Below are positions 9,200 to 18,342 of a DNA stretch of 64,000 nucleotides, piece by piece. Made by a program: the position numbers and the translations under genes. The notes under the pieces are model-generated. The model was not told the DNA's origin. It saw only the letters and a program-made list of their open reading frames with translations, and ran no database searches. Position 1 is the first letter of the stretch; each line of letters opens with the position of its first letter. Origin of the DNA: Nocardiopsis ansamitocini (GTDB lineage: Bacteria; Actinomycetota; Actinomycetes; Streptosporangiales; Streptosporangiaceae); contig NZ_BSQG01000001.1 in the NCBI RefSeq assembly GCF_030268225.1, positions 547,299 to 611,298 of the forward strand, in the 5' to 3' direction.

Positions 9200-10357
9200 A
9201 TGCGTCTGCTGCACACCTCCGACTGGCACCTGGGGCGCTCCTTCCACCGGGAGAACCTCCTGGACGCCCAGGCGGCGTTCATCGACCACCTCATCGCGAC
9301 CATCCGGGCCGAACGCGTGGACGTCGTGTGCGTCTCCGGCGACCTCTACGACCGCGCGCTGCCACCGGTCGACGCGGTCCGACTGTTCGGCGACGCACTG
9401 GCCCGCATCCAGGGCACCGGGGCCAGGGCGGTGTTGATCAGCGGCAACCACGACTCCCTGGTGCGCATGGACTACGCCACCGGGCTCATCGACGTCTCCG
9501 GCATCCACCTGCGCAGCTCCGTCGAACAGACCGCCGTCGCCACCCCGGTGGTCATCGACCACGAGCGCAGCGGCCCCGTGGCCTTCTACGGCATCCCCTA
9601 TCTGGAGCCCGAACTCGTACGCCAACCCTGGGGCCTTGCCGAGCGCGGACACACCGCGGCGATCTCCCGCGCCATGGACCTGGTGCGTGCCGACCTCGCC
9701 ACCCGTACCGACACCCGGTCGGTGGTTCTCTCCCACGCGTTCGTCACCGGCGGCGAACCCAGCGACAGCGAACGCGACATCAGCGTCGGCGGCAGCGCCA
9801 ACGTCGCGGCTTCGCTGTACGACGGCGTGGACTACGTGGCCCTGGGCCACCTGCACGGCCGCAAGCGCATCACCGAGACGGTGCGGTACTCCGGTTCCCC
9901 GCTGGCCTACTCCTTCTCCGAGCACCACCACGTCAAGGGCTCCTGGCTGATCGACCTGGACTCTTCCGGGGTGGCCTCCGCCGACTTCGTCGAGGCACCG
10001 GTCCCGCGCCCCCTGTCCAGGCTCAGCGGCCGGCTGGACGACCTGTTGAGCGACCCCGCGCTGGCCCGCCACGAGGACCACTGGGTGCAGGTGACGCTGA
10101 CCGACGCGGTCCGGCCTCGGGGCCCCATGGAACAGCTGCGCGAGCGCTTCCCGCACACCCTGGTCCTGGAATTCGCACCGGAGGGCGACCTCCCGGCGCG
10201 GGAACTCGACTGGGTACGGCGCACCTCCGGGCGCCCTGCCCCGGAACTGGTGCTGGACTTCGTGGAATGGGCTCGCACGGCCCCGGCCAACGACGCCGAA
10301 CGCGCCCTCATCGACCGCGCGTTCGAGGAGATCCGAGTCGCGGAAGGACGCAACTGA
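9200..10357 (+). CDS. sbcD: Exonuclease subunit SbcD
   Basis: A 385-aa metallophosphoesterase subunit of the SbcCD (Mre11-Rad50-like) nuclease, which opens hairpins and processes DNA ends. All five phosphoesterase motifs are visible: HTSDWHLGRSF at the N-terminus, SGDLYDRALP, ISGNHDS, VLSHAFVTGGE and ALGHLHGRK. Length is usual. The ATG at 9200 matches family N-termini. Its TGA overlaps the ATG of sbcC by one base, so the two are translationally coupled. Confidence 0.96.
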   Translation: MRLLHTSDWHLGRSFHRENLLDAQAAFIDHLIATIRAERVDVVCVSGDLYDRALPPVDAVRLFGDALARIQGTGARAVLISGNHDSLVRMDYATGLIDVSGIHLRSSVEQTAVATPVVIDHERSGPVAFYGIPYLEPELVRQPWGLAERGHTAAISRAMDLVRADLATRTDTRSVVLSHAFVTGGEPSDSERDISVGGSANVAASLYDGVDYVALGHLHGRKRITETVRYSGSPLAYSFSEHHHVKGSWLIDLDSSGVASADFVEAPVPRPLSRLSGRLDDLLSDPALARHEDHWVQVTLTDAVRPRGPMEQLRERFPHTLVLEFAPEGDLPARELDWVRRTSGRPAPELVLDFVEWARTAPANDAERALIDRAFEEIRVAEGRN

Positions 10358-13300
10358 TGCGCCTGCACACCCTGACCGTCACGGCGTTCGGCCCGTTCGG
10401 CGGCACCGAGACCGTGGACTTCGAGTCGCTGGGCGCCGGGGGGCTGTTCCTCATCCACGGACCCACCGGGGCGGGAAAGACCTCGGTGCTGGACGCCGTG
10501 TGCTTCGCGCTGTACGGAAAGGTCCCCGGAGCACGGGAGGCAGCCAAGTCCCTGCACAGCGATCACGCGGGCCCCAGCGTCAAACCCGAGGTCACGCTGG
10601 AGACCACCATTCGGGGACGACGGATCCGCGTCGTGCGCTCGCCCAAGTGGGAGCGCCCCAAACTGCGCGGGAGCGGGACCCGGGTGGAGAACGCCTCGGT
10701 GCTGGTCCAGGAGCTGCCGGCCGGGGGCGATCCGACCCCGATCAGCACCCGCCCCGGCGAGGCCGACGAGTTCATCGGCGACCTGCTGGGCCTGAACCGG
10801 GAGCAGTTCTGCCAGCTGGTGCTGCTGCCCCAGGGCGACTTCGCGCGTTTTCTTCGTTCCGGCGCGGACGAACGCCGCAAGTCCCTGGAACGCATCTTCG
10901 ACACAGGCGTGTTCGCCAAGGTCGAGAAATGGCTGGCCGAGCACGCACTGGGTCTCAAGCACGCGGCCGACGCGGCCGAGCAGGAGGTCTCCAGGGTCGC
11001 CGACCTGATCGCCGATCGCTCCGGCAGTCCCCGTCCGATCGACACCGGACTGGACGACCTCACACCGTGGGCCGCCGAGCTGGCCTGTGTCGCCCGGGGA
11101 ACCGCCTTCGACGCCGCCGAGGCCGCCGCAGAACTCGCCGACCACGACCGTCGTGCCGCAACGGCCCTGCGCGCCGGACGCGAGCTCGCCATCAGCCGTA
11201 ACCGGCTGGCGAAGGCCAGGGCAAGATCCCAGGAGCTGGCCGGGCGTGCCGACTGGCGGGCCGGACTGCGCGCACAGGTCGAGGCCGCCGACCGCGCCAT
11301 GCCGGTGGTCCAGCTGATCAGCGGGACCGACCAGGCACGAGCCCGGTTGGAGAAGGCCCATCGGCGGGCGATCGACGCACTGTCGTTCACCGACGCGCTC
11401 CTGGACCTTCCCGACCTCGTCCTGACCCCCGATGATCCTGCCGACGTCCCGGCCGGCGACGACGCCTTGGCCCGCGGTGAGCTCCGGGCGGCCGAGCGCC
11501 TGCGTCGCGACGAGATCGCCCGGCTGACGGAGCTGCACAAGTCGGCGGTGGAACGCGACCGCGTCCGCCGTGAGCTCGATCGGCTGGCCGCCCGGATCGA
11601 GCAGTTGACAACGGCCCACGAAACCACCGCCACCGAGCTGGCCGACCTCCCCGATCGGCGGGCCCCGGTCCTGTCGGCACTGGAGCAGGCGCGCTCGCGC
11701 ACGGGAGCACGTGAGGCCCTCGAACTGCGGCTCAGTGCGGCACGGACCGTGCACGATGCCGTCCGGGAGTCGGAGCGGCTGAGAGCCGAGCTGGGCAGCG
11801 CCCAGGAGGCCCACCTGAGTGCGCGGGAGAGCGCTGTGGCCGCCGAGGAGAGGGCCGTTGCACTGGACGAGGCGCGTATCGCCGGGATGGCCGCCGAGCT
11901 CGCCGACACGCTCGCCGCCGGCTCGGCCTGCCCGGTGTGCGGCTCAGCCGAGCACCCCGCACCCGCCCTGGGTGATGAGGGCCGTCCCACCAGGGACGAC
12001 CAGGCAGCTGCACGGCGCGCCGCGACGACCGCCCGGGAGCGGCGCGAGGCCGCGAAGAGCATCGTGGACGCCCTGACCGAACGACTGGCCGCGGCACAGG
12101 CCGCGACTCAAGGATGCGACGCCTCCGCAGCCGCGGAGGCGGTGGAGACGGCACAGGCCGAACTCACCGTGTCCGATGCGGCCGAAGCAGAGGTCGTCAG
12201 GTTGGACGAGCGTCTTGTTGCACTGGACGACGCCTTGGAGCGGGCGCGGAGCGAGGCGACACGGATCGGCACCGAGCGCGCCACGGCGCAGGCCGAGGTG
12301 GCGGAGCTCGGCCGACAGGAGGCGCGGCTCACCGAACGCCTGGACGAGGCGCGCGGCGACGATGCCGATCTCGCCGCGCGCGAAGCCCGGCTGACAACCG
12401 AGGCCGACCTTCTGCAGTTCGCCGCCGAGACCCTGGGCGACCGGTTGACCGCTGCCGAACAGGTGGTGGAAGCCCGTCGGGAACTGCGCCGGGGCCTGGC
12501 CGAGTCCGGGTTCGACGGCGTCGAGGCGGCCAATCACGCGGCACGGACAGCGGTTCAGCTACGGGAACTGCGCAGGCAGGGCGAGGAGTACGACCACGAA
12601 AGGGTTCGGGTGGACACCGAGCTCGACGATCCCGACCTGGTTGCCGCCGGGATGGCCGCCCCACCCGATCTCGCCGCCTTGGCGGACGCCGCGGCGGAGG
12701 CCGAACGGATGCGCGAGCAGGCCGGGGCGTGGCGGGACCGCCTGGACGAGCGTGCGCGGCGCCTGGAGCGGCTGCGCGCAGACCTCACCTCGCGGCTGGC
12801 GGACTCACTGCCGGCCCGGGAACGCCACGCGCTGGCCTACGGCCTGTCCCAGTTGGCGGCGGGGACCGCCAAGGACAACCGGGACGGGGTCCAACTGTCG
12901 TCCTACGTGCTGGCGGCCCGCCTGGAGCAGGTGGCCGGTGCGGCCAACGACCGGCTCGCCTCCATGTCGGGTGGGCGCTATCTCCTGCGCCACACCGTGG
13001 ACAAGGCCGCGGGCGATCGTAAACGTTCGGGTGGCGGTCTGGGGCTTCGGGTGTTGGACTCCTGGACCGGTCAGGAGCGCGACCCCGCAACCCTCTCCGG
13101 CGGGGAGACGTTCATCAGTTCCCTGGCACTGGCCTTGGGGCTGGGGGACGTCGCCGGTGCCTCGGCCGGTGCAGCCGACATCAACACCCTGTTCGTCGAC
13201 GAGGGGTTCGGCACCCTGGACGAGGACACCCTGGAGGAAGTGCTGGAGGTCCTGGACGAGCTGCGGGATGGAGGGCGCGCGGTCGGTGTGGTCAGTCACG

Positions 13301-13383
13301 TCGCCGACCTGCGTAATCGCATCCCCACCCAGCTGAGGGTTTCCAAGACCGCGTCGGGGTCCACGATCGAGCAGACCTCGTGA
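10357..13383 (+). CDS. sbcC: Exonuclease subunit SbcC (SMC-like ATPase)
   Basis: A 1008-aa Rad50/SbcC ATPase, the partner of SbcD. Walker A GPTGAGKT is at residues 35-42, and the Q-loop region reads LVLLPQGDFARFLR near residue 155. Two long Ala/Glu/Arg-rich coiled coils flank a central zinc-hook CPVC at residues 525-528. The C-terminal half has signature TLSGGETF and Walker B NTLFVDEGFGTLDE. The open frame continues far upstream only because of an out-of-frame overlap with sbcD; the true ATG is at 10357, overlapping the sbcD stop. It is complete, with no frameshift. Confidence 0.96.
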   Translation: MRLHTLTVTAFGPFGGTETVDFESLGAGGLFLIHGPTGAGKTSVLDAVCFALYGKVPGAREAAKSLHSDHAGPSVKPEVTLETTIRGRRIRVVRSPKWERPKLRGSGTRVENASVLVQELPAGGDPTPISTRPGEADEFIGDLLGLNREQFCQLVLLPQGDFARFLRSGADERRKSLERIFDTGVFAKVEKWLAEHALGLKHAADAAEQEVSRVADLIADRSGSPRPIDTGLDDLTPWAAELACVARGTAFDAAEAAAELADHDRRAATALRAGRELAISRNRLAKARARSQELAGRADWRAGLRAQVEAADRAMPVVQLISGTDQARARLEKAHRRAIDALSFTDALLDLPDLVLTPDDPADVPAGDDALARGELRAAERLRRDEIARLTELHKSAVERDRVRRELDRLAARIEQLTTAHETTATELADLPDRRAPVLSALEQARSRTGAREALELRLSAARTVHDAVRESERLRAELGSAQEAHLSARESAVAAEERAVALDEARIAGMAAELADTLAAGSACPVCGSAEHPAPALGDEGRPTRDDQAAARRAATTARERREAAKSIVDALTERLAAAQAATQGCDASAAAEAVETAQAELTVSDAAEAEVVRLDERLVALDDALERARSEATRIGTERATAQAEVAELGRQEARLTERLDEARGDDADLAAREARLTTEADLLQFAAETLGDRLTAAEQVVEARRELRRGLAESGFDGVEAANHAARTAVQLRELRRQGEEYDHERVRVDTELDDPDLVAAGMAAPPDLAALADAAAEAERMREQAGAWRDRLDERARRLERLRADLTSRLADSLPARERHALAYGLSQLAAGTAKDNRDGVQLSSYVLAARLEQVAGAANDRLASMSGGRYLLRHTVDKAAGDRKRSGGGLGLRVLDSWTGQERDPATLSGGETFISSLALALGLGDVAGASAGAADINTLFVDEGFGTLDEDTLEEVLEVLDELRDGGRAVGVVSHVADLRNRIPTQLRVSKTASGSTIEQTS

Positions 13384-13539
13384 CCGGAAATCGACAATGG
13401 TGCACCCGGCGTCGCGGACGGGGTCGGGTTCTCGCGGCATTTCGTCTCACCACCGTCAAGTGTTTTTTGAACTGCCCTCTATCCGATTTTGATCGAAGCT
13501 TTTAATCGCGGCTTACCCGTAACGGTGACATACCCGACG

Positions 13540-14256
13540 ATGAATACCATTCGCGTCTCCACTCATCCGCTACCCGCCAAACCGCCCAAAAGCCACACGT
13601 TGCGCTATCCCCGACGCTCGTTGGTGCTGCTCGGCGGTATTCCCGGCGCCGGAAAGAGCACTCTGATCAACCGGCTCTACGGTCTCACCGGCACCGAGAC
13701 CAGCACTGTGCGCACCTCCGACGGGGTGTGGATCGTGGATTCCCTACAGTCGCGCAATCGCCTCACCCCGATTCTTCGAGGAGTGCCCTACCCGAGCTGG
13801 CGCTGGGTCGTACACGTACTGCACTATGTCCGGGTCGTGGCCGCGCTGCGCGGTGGCGGCCCTGTCATCGTGCACGAGGCCGCCACACGGGGGATCATCC
13901 GCCGACTGATCGGCCTGTGCTGCCGGGCTGCCGGGGTCCAGATGCACGTCCTCCTGATCGACGCCGACCCCCGCGAAGCCAGACAGGGGCAGATCACCCG
14001 CGGCCGGGTCATCACAGCGCGCAGCTTTCGCACGCACGAGCGACGCTGGCGTGCGCTGATCGACGCCTGCGCCGGCGCCTCCACACTGCCGGGGTCCCAT
14101 TCGGTGGTGGTACTGAACCGGGTCCGCGCCTCGGGGCTGCGCAGAATCGTGTTCGGGGCGAGGCCAGCGGCCGGCCGGTCGTCATACGGCCCGGCCGCAC
14201 GGGTCCTGACCTGCCCGCAGGTCTACAGCAGCGCCGCCCTCCTCACGACACTGTGA
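13540..14256 (+). CDS. P-loop ATPase/kinase-like protein (AAA_33/zeta-kinase fold)
   Basis: A 238-aa soluble protein with Walker A GIPGAGKST at residues 33-41, and the acidic/Arg-rich pattern of small P-loop kinases (TPILRGVPYPSWRW; later LLIDADPREARQGQITRGR and SFRTHERRW). The LID-like Arg-rich stretch suggests phosphoryl transfer to an unknown acceptor, but no specific kinase family is certain. The ATG at 13540 is chosen as the first residue of a normal-looking N-terminus; the frame opens at 13489. The upstream 156 bp are AT-rich for this genome and probably hold its promoter. Confidence 0.6.
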   Translation: MNTIRVSTHPLPAKPPKSHTLRYPRRSLVLLGGIPGAGKSTLINRLYGLTGTETSTVRTSDGVWIVDSLQSRNRLTPILRGVPYPSWRWVVHVLHYVRVVAALRGGGPVIVHEAATRGIIRRLIGLCCRAAGVQMHVLLIDADPREARQGQITRGRVITARSFRTHERRWRALIDACAGASTLPGSHSVVVLNRVRASGLRRIVFGARPAAGRSSYGPAARVLTCPQVYSSAALLTTL

Positions 14257-14296
14257 AGCGGTATGGGGGCGGACGCGGGGCCTGCGCGCCCGGTGG

Positions 14297-14302
14297 GACA
14301 AT
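14297..14302 (+). promoter_or_regulatory. -10 element of a probable leaderless promoter
   Basis: GACAAT, close to the -10 consensus, ends 6 nt before the GTG at 14309. The spacing equals that of the O-methyltransferase promoter at 8444, and there is no ribosome site, so a leaderless transcript is likely. Confidence 0.4.
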
Positions 14303-14308
14303 CGTCCG

Positions 14309-14710
14309 GTGAATTCGCTGCTCATCAATATCGTGGCCTTCGGGGCCGGCGGTGTCCTGATCAACGCCGCGCTCCAAGGGTTGCTGCTCGTCCTCTCCGG
14401 AAACGGGTCCGGCACCGGTCCGCGCCGCGTGCTCGGTGTCGCGGCCTTCGCGGTGCTGGCGCTGCTTCCGGCACTGGCCGCTTTCGACCTGCTGAGGCGC
14501 GCACCGGACGGGGGACCATGGGCCGCGCTCGCGTCGGCCCTGTGCGTGGCCCTACTGGTCTACTGCTCGAACCTGGCGTTCACCGCGCTGTTCCTGCGCC
14601 GGCTTCCAACGGCCCGCAGCGCACCCGCTCAGCCGCCGGTACTGGGCGGCCTCGCGGCGTGTGTGCTCCTGGGCGCGGCCGGCGCCGGCCTTGCGACGTT
14701 GCTCGCCTGA
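14309..14710 (+). CDS. Small four-helix integral membrane protein of unknown function
   Basis: A 133-aa protein with four predicted hydrophobic helices: roughly residues 5-30, 43-62, 70-94 and 107-132, the last ending LGAAGAGLATLLA. The loops are short and Arg/Gly/Pro-rich. I do not recognise the family. The GTG at 14309 coincides with the start point expected from the -10 box upstream. It converges on the copD-ctaG gene with only 23 bp between stop codons. Confidence 0.65.
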   Translation: MNSLLINIVAFGAGGVLINAALQGLLLVLSGNGSGTGPRRVLGVAAFAVLALLPALAAFDLLRRAPDGGPWAALASALCVALLVYCSNLAFTALFLRRLPTARSAPAQPPVLGGLAACVLLGAAGAGLATLLA

Positions 14711-14736
14711 TCCCCTCCTCTACGGCGCGGGGGTCA
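14708..14736. terminator. Hairpin joining two convergent stop codons
   Basis: TGATCCCC (14708-14715) pairs with GGGGGTCA (14729-14736) with one T-G wobble. The arms include the stop codons of both convergent genes, so it can act as a compact bidirectional terminator. Confidence 0.5.
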
Positions 14737-16776
14737 GCTGTTCTTCTTCGCGCGACGCTCCAGTGAGGCGAGGTAGGCGTTGTACTCGTCCATGTCGGCG
14801 TCGTCGGACCCCCCGCGCCGACTGTGGCGCTCGCGGCGGCGCTCCATGCGTTCGTCGTCACGGATCCACTGCACCACGAGCACGAGCAGCACCAGCAGTG
14901 TCGGGATCTCCCCGAGGGCCCAGGCCACTCCCCCGCCGGCGTACTGGTCGTCGGCCAGGCTGGTCAGCCACGGTACCTGGAGTCTGCTGTAGTAGTCGGC
15001 CGCCAAGGGCTCGGTCTGCATCATGATGGCGATGCCGAAGAACGCATGGAACCCCATGACCAGCAGCAGGAGCACGATCCGCAGCAGGTGGGGCACCTTC
15101 CGCGGCGCGGGGTCCACGCCGATGATGACCCAGTAGAACAGGAACCCGGTGAGCAGGAAGTGCACACCCATCACCAGGTGTCCCAGGTGGTTGAGCATGA
15201 GGTAGCTGAACAGCGGGCTGAAGTAGAGCACGTAGGTACTGCCCACGAACATCGGCACCGCGAAGCCCGGATGGGTGACGAAGTGGGAGAAACGGCTGTT
15301 GAGGAAGGCGGTCAGCCACTCGCGCGGGCCTTTGTCCCCGCGTTGACGGGCCGGTTTGAGAGCGCGCAGCGCCAGCGTGACCGGGGCACCCAGGACCAGC
15401 AGGATCGGGGTCAGCATGGACAGTGTCATGTGCTGGATCATGTGCGTGCTGAACAGGACCATCGAGTAGGTCGCCAAGCCGCTGAGCTGGGTGATGACGA
15501 TGGTGAGCAGTCCCAGGAACCACGCGATGACGCGCCCGACCGGCCAACCGTCCCCGCGGCGCACCAGCCGGACGACGCCTGCCGCGTAGAGCCCGCCCAG
15601 CACGACCACCAGCAGGATGAAGAACAGGTCGAGACGCCACAGGGTGAGCAGGGTGGTGGCGCTCATGGGGGGCGGCATCGAGAAGCCCAGGAGCTCGCGC
15701 ACGGGGTCGACGGCGGCGTCGAAGTCGATCGGTGACTGCGGCGGTGCGGTGCGGCTCAGTGCGGCGGCAAGTCCCATCGTCGCCGACAGGAGCAGGACCT
15801 CGACCACGGCGAGCCGGGTGAACCCTGCCCGGCCACTGGTCTCGGTGAGGTTCGCGACGATGTGGCGCCGGTGCAGCCAGCCGATGAAGCCCGCAACCGC
15901 GAACAGCATGATCTTGGCGAGCATGATCAGCCCATAGGAGGTGGTGAACAGCTCGGTCGGGGTGTAGAGACGGCCGGCGGCGCTGGCCAGACCGCTGACT
16001 CCGACGCCGATCCAGGCCCACAGCGCGAGCCGGCTGAACCGGCTCACGGCCACGGACAGGTGTTCGCTGTTGGCACGCAGCGCGTGGAAAGCGAGCGCCG
16101 CGAGGCCGCCGACCCAGAGCGAGATGGTGATGAGGTGCAGCGCGACACCCGTGACCGCGAGTTCATGGCTGGGGGCGGAGGCCGCGTGACCCGTGAGAGC
16201 GGGAGGCACCAGTCCGACCAGGGCCAGGCCGAGCAGACCTATCACGCCGGCCGGGGTTGCGGCTGTTCGCCCGATCAGGGCGACCCCGGTGGTGATGAGG
16301 ATGACCGTCATCAGGGCGATGCCCTGGGGAACCGAGCCGGCATAGCTGGTGATCTGATCATCCAGGACCGCCATGGGGGGCAGACCGAGAATGTCGGAGA
16401 GCTGGAAGACGAGCGTGGCGCAGGCGGCTACCGCCCAGGTCAACGCGGCCCAGGAGGAGGCGCGCAGATAGGACTGCGCCTGCTCGCCGAGCTCCCCCTT
16501 GCGCAGGGGCAGCAGGAACACCGCCATGACGAGCAGACCGACGGTCAGTGCCCCGGCCAGACCCATCGTGTTCTTGGCGATGGGCAGCCCCCAGCGGGTG
16601 ACCATGCCCGCGTCAGGAAGGCCGGGGATGACCTGGGCGACCCCCGCTCCGCCGAGCACCAGCGCGGTGGCCAGTGCGATGAGGGACGCCACAGCTGCGG
16701 CAGCTGCGACCAGTACGGCGTCCTCACGGGCGCGCCGACCGTTTCTCTTGGTGTCCGGGGTCCCAGGGGATGCCAC
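14734..16776 (-). CDS. CopD-CtaG fusion: copper-transport / cytochrome c oxidase assembly membrane protein
   Basis: A 680-aa polytopic membrane protein. The N-terminal half (about residues 20-390) contains the CopD domain, with GHAASAPSHELAVTGVALHLITISLWVGGLAALAF-type sequence near residue 205 carrying conserved His and Trp. The C-terminal half (about 400-640) is a caa3_CtaG domain with MVLFSTHMIQHMTLSMLTP and SYLMLNHLGHLVMGVHFLLTG, whose His residues are likely copper ligands. Such fusions in actinobacteria are thought to deliver copper to the haem-copper oxidase. The GTG at 16776 has GGAG upstream. A small membrane ORF precedes it by 25 bp and is probably in the same operon. Confidence 0.9.
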   Translation of the reverse strand: MASPGTPDTKRNGRRAREDAVLVAAAAAVASLIALATALVLGGAGVAQVIPGLPDAGMVTRWGLPIAKNTMGLAGALTVGLLVMAVFLLPLRKGELGEQAQSYLRASSWAALTWAVAACATLVFQLSDILGLPPMAVLDDQITSYAGSVPQGIALMTVILITTGVALIGRTAATPAGVIGLLGLALVGLVPPALTGHAASAPSHELAVTGVALHLITISLWVGGLAALAFHALRANSEHLSVAVSRFSRLALWAWIGVGVSGLASAAGRLYTPTELFTTSYGLIMLAKIMLFAVAGFIGWLHRRHIVANLTETSGRAGFTRLAVVEVLLLSATMGLAAALSRTAPPQSPIDFDAAVDPVRELLGFSMPPPMSATTLLTLWRLDLFFILLVVVLGGLYAAGVVRLVRRGDGWPVGRVIAWFLGLLTIVITQLSGLATYSMVLFSTHMIQHMTLSMLTPILLVLGAPVTLALRALKPARQRGDKGPREWLTAFLNSRFSHFVTHPGFAVPMFVGSTYVLYFSPLFSYLMLNHLGHLVMGVHFLLTGFLFYWVIIGVDPAPRKVPHLLRIVLLLLVMGFHAFFGIAIMMQTEPLAADYYSRLQVPWLTSLADDQYAGGGVAWALGEIPTLLVLLVLVVQWIRDDERMERRRERHSRRGGSDDADMDEYNAYLASLERRAKKNS

Positions 16777-16801
16777 GCCTGCCGCTCCGTCGTCGTCGGG
16801 A

Positions 16802-16942
16802 TTACTGCTGTCTGCGGAGGTGTCTGATCACCAGCCCAGCGATCCCGACTCCTACGACCACGCCGAGACCTCCCCACAGCCACGGGGCGATCACGTCGGC
16901 CGCGTCACCGAAAAGCAAGCCCATAACGTCCAGTGCGGACAC
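16802..16942 (-). CDS. Small single-span membrane peptide upstream of copD-ctaG
   Basis: An ORF of 46 codons from the GTG at 16942, or 40 aa from the ATG at 16924. It encodes a short amphipathic start (MGLLFGDAADVIAPWLW), one Gly/Val/Ile-rich helix (GLGVVVGVGIAGLVI) and a basic tail RHLRRQQ. The charge pattern (positive-inside tail) and codon use fit a genuine membrane peptide. It ends 25 bp before the copD-ctaG start. A TACTCT -10-like element lies about 11 nt upstream of the GTG. Function is unknown; a role as a small subunit or copper-handling partner is only inferred from position. Confidence 0.55.
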   Translation of the reverse strand: MSALDVMGLLFGDAADVIAPWLWGGLGVVVGVGIAGLVIRHLRRQQ

Positions 16943-17022
16943 CGCCTCGACCAAGAGTAGACGAGGGACCATCTTCTACGATTTCGCCCCCGCCGCAGCG
17001 CACATTACGAGAAAAAAGCAGG

Positions 17023-18048
17023 TCAGGACACAGATCCGCGAATCAGAACATGTGCGCCCTTCTCCGTGTCCACGACCTCTCGGCGCAGGTCGGGGTATTC
17101 GGCCAGCCAGCGGTCGCTGATGGCGCGCTCCTCGGCGCGGATGGTGTCGTCGAGGACGACGACCGCGTCGGGCGCGCAACGTGCGACCAGAGCGGGGAGC
17201 GCCGGGTAGCGTGCCTGGGGACCGGTCGCGGCCGGCGGGCCGTCCACGAAGAGCAGGCCGATCCCGTCGACACCGTCGAGCCCGTCGGTGTCGTACCAGG
17301 GCTGGGAGTGTGCTTCGGGCCCGCCTCCGGGAGTCCAGTCTCGGAGGGGCGCATGGCGGATCTCGACGATGTCGGTGAGCCCGTGGGCGTCGATGAGCGC
17401 GCGTGACAGTTCGGCGTACCGCTCGTCGTGCTCCAGGGCGATCAAGCGTCCCTTCCCTGCCTTGCGCAGCGCGTATCCCAGCCAGACGCTTGAGGAACCG
17501 CTGCCGCACTCGACCACCAGTCCGGGGCGGCGCTCGGCGATGGTGGCGGCGATCAGACCCAGCACGTCGGGGGACGCGGCCCAGCCGCGCAGCGGCGGCA
17601 TGAAAGATCCCGGGGCAACGAAGTCCCGCAGTTGCAGCCAGGCGACATGCTGCTCGTAGTCGCGACGGCCCTGTACGGTGACGTGTTCTTTGAGTGCCTT
17701 GATCTCCGCGGAACGCTGCTCGGCGTGTCGTTGATCGCGTTCCCTTGCGTCGGTGCGCAGCATCTCCAGGGCCCCGGTGATCTCGTGTCCGAGCTCCGTT
17801 CGTGCCCGCGCCAATTGTTTGTCCTGGGCAGCACGGTCGGAGCGGGCCAGCCGGTCCAGGCGGCGCAACGCACGCCGCACGGTCACCAGGAGCAGGGCCA
17901 CACCTGCACCGATTCCGACGAGCAGAACCAGTTGGACGGCGTCTGCGACAGCGAGTGTGCCGCTCACCGCCAAGACGGCTGCGGCAACCGCTCCGACGGC
18001 AACCGCGAGGACGGGAGGCGCCCACAAGCGAGTGCGAGGAATTCTCAT
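17023..18048 (-). CDS. Membrane-anchored class I SAM-dependent methyltransferase
   Basis: A 341-aa protein. Two N-terminal transmembrane helices (about residues 10-30 and 38-55) are followed by an Arg/Ala/Glu-rich coiled coil (56-125), then a catalytic domain. The SAM site reads GLVVECGSGSSSVWLGYAL near residue 185, followed by IALEHDERYAEL, and the acidic FVDGPPAATGPQARYPAL and VVLDDTIRAEERA. This matches the class I MTase type seen next to cell-surface glycan or glycosyltransferase genes, acting at the inner membrane. No glycan genes are nearby. The start is ATG at 18048. Substrate unknown. Confidence 0.78.
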   Translation of the reverse strand: MRIPRTRLWAPPVLAVAVGAVAAAVLAVSGTLAVADAVQLVLLVGIGAGVALLLVTVRRALRRLDRLARSDRAAQDKQLARARTELGHEITGALEMLRTDARERDQRHAEQRSAEIKALKEHVTVQGRRDYEQHVAWLQLRDFVAPGSFMPPLRGWAASPDVLGLIAATIAERRPGLVVECGSGSSSVWLGYALRKAGKGRLIALEHDERYAELSRALIDAHGLTDIVEIRHAPLRDWTPGGGPEAHSQPWYDTDGLDGVDGIGLLFVDGPPAATGPQARYPALPALVARCAPDAVVVLDDTIRAEERAISDRWLAEYPDLRREVVDTEKGAHVLIRGSVS

Positions 18049-18098
18049 ATTCGGTCCTCCAGCGGGGGCCTGACCCCGGTCCAGCTACCGGCTTTGGG

Positions 18099-18117
18099 AA
18101 ATATCAAATAGATATTT
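18099..18117. promoter_or_regulatory. AT-rich palindrome in the divergent promoter region
   Basis: AAATATC (18099-18105), AAATA, GATATTT (18111-18117) is a perfect inverted repeat, overlapped by a second one, TCAAAT..ATTTGA (18104-18119). Such an AT-rich palindrome stands out in this high-GC sequence. It lies 51 bp upstream of the methyltransferase start and 226 bp upstream of the next plus-strand gene. Candidate operator; the rest of 18049-18342 shows nothing else recognisable. Confidence 0.4.
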
Positions 18118-18342
18118 GAACAAAACGCCAGCGAACCGGAGGGCAACTGGGAAAAATAGGAAACCCGCAGGACACCGCCTGACGGCGCTGCCGACATTAG
18201 CGCAATGCCAACCGGGATCGCGATACGGTCGCCAAACCGAAAACGGGTATTCGCCAACCGTTCGTGCCCCGGAAAGGCTCCCGTGGCCGAGCGCCCCGGG
18301 AACACGTCGCCGCATCGGCCGATCACCATTAAAGGGGACTAG

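Noticed and set aside
9328-10356. N-terminal extension of the sbcC frame
   Set aside because: Arg/Pro-rich nonsense over sbcD; SbcC begins at the ATG overlapping the sbcD stop.
10648-10662. CelR-like site GTGGGAGCGCCCC inside sbcC
   Set aside because: Imperfect palindrome within coding sequence with no linked sugar gene.
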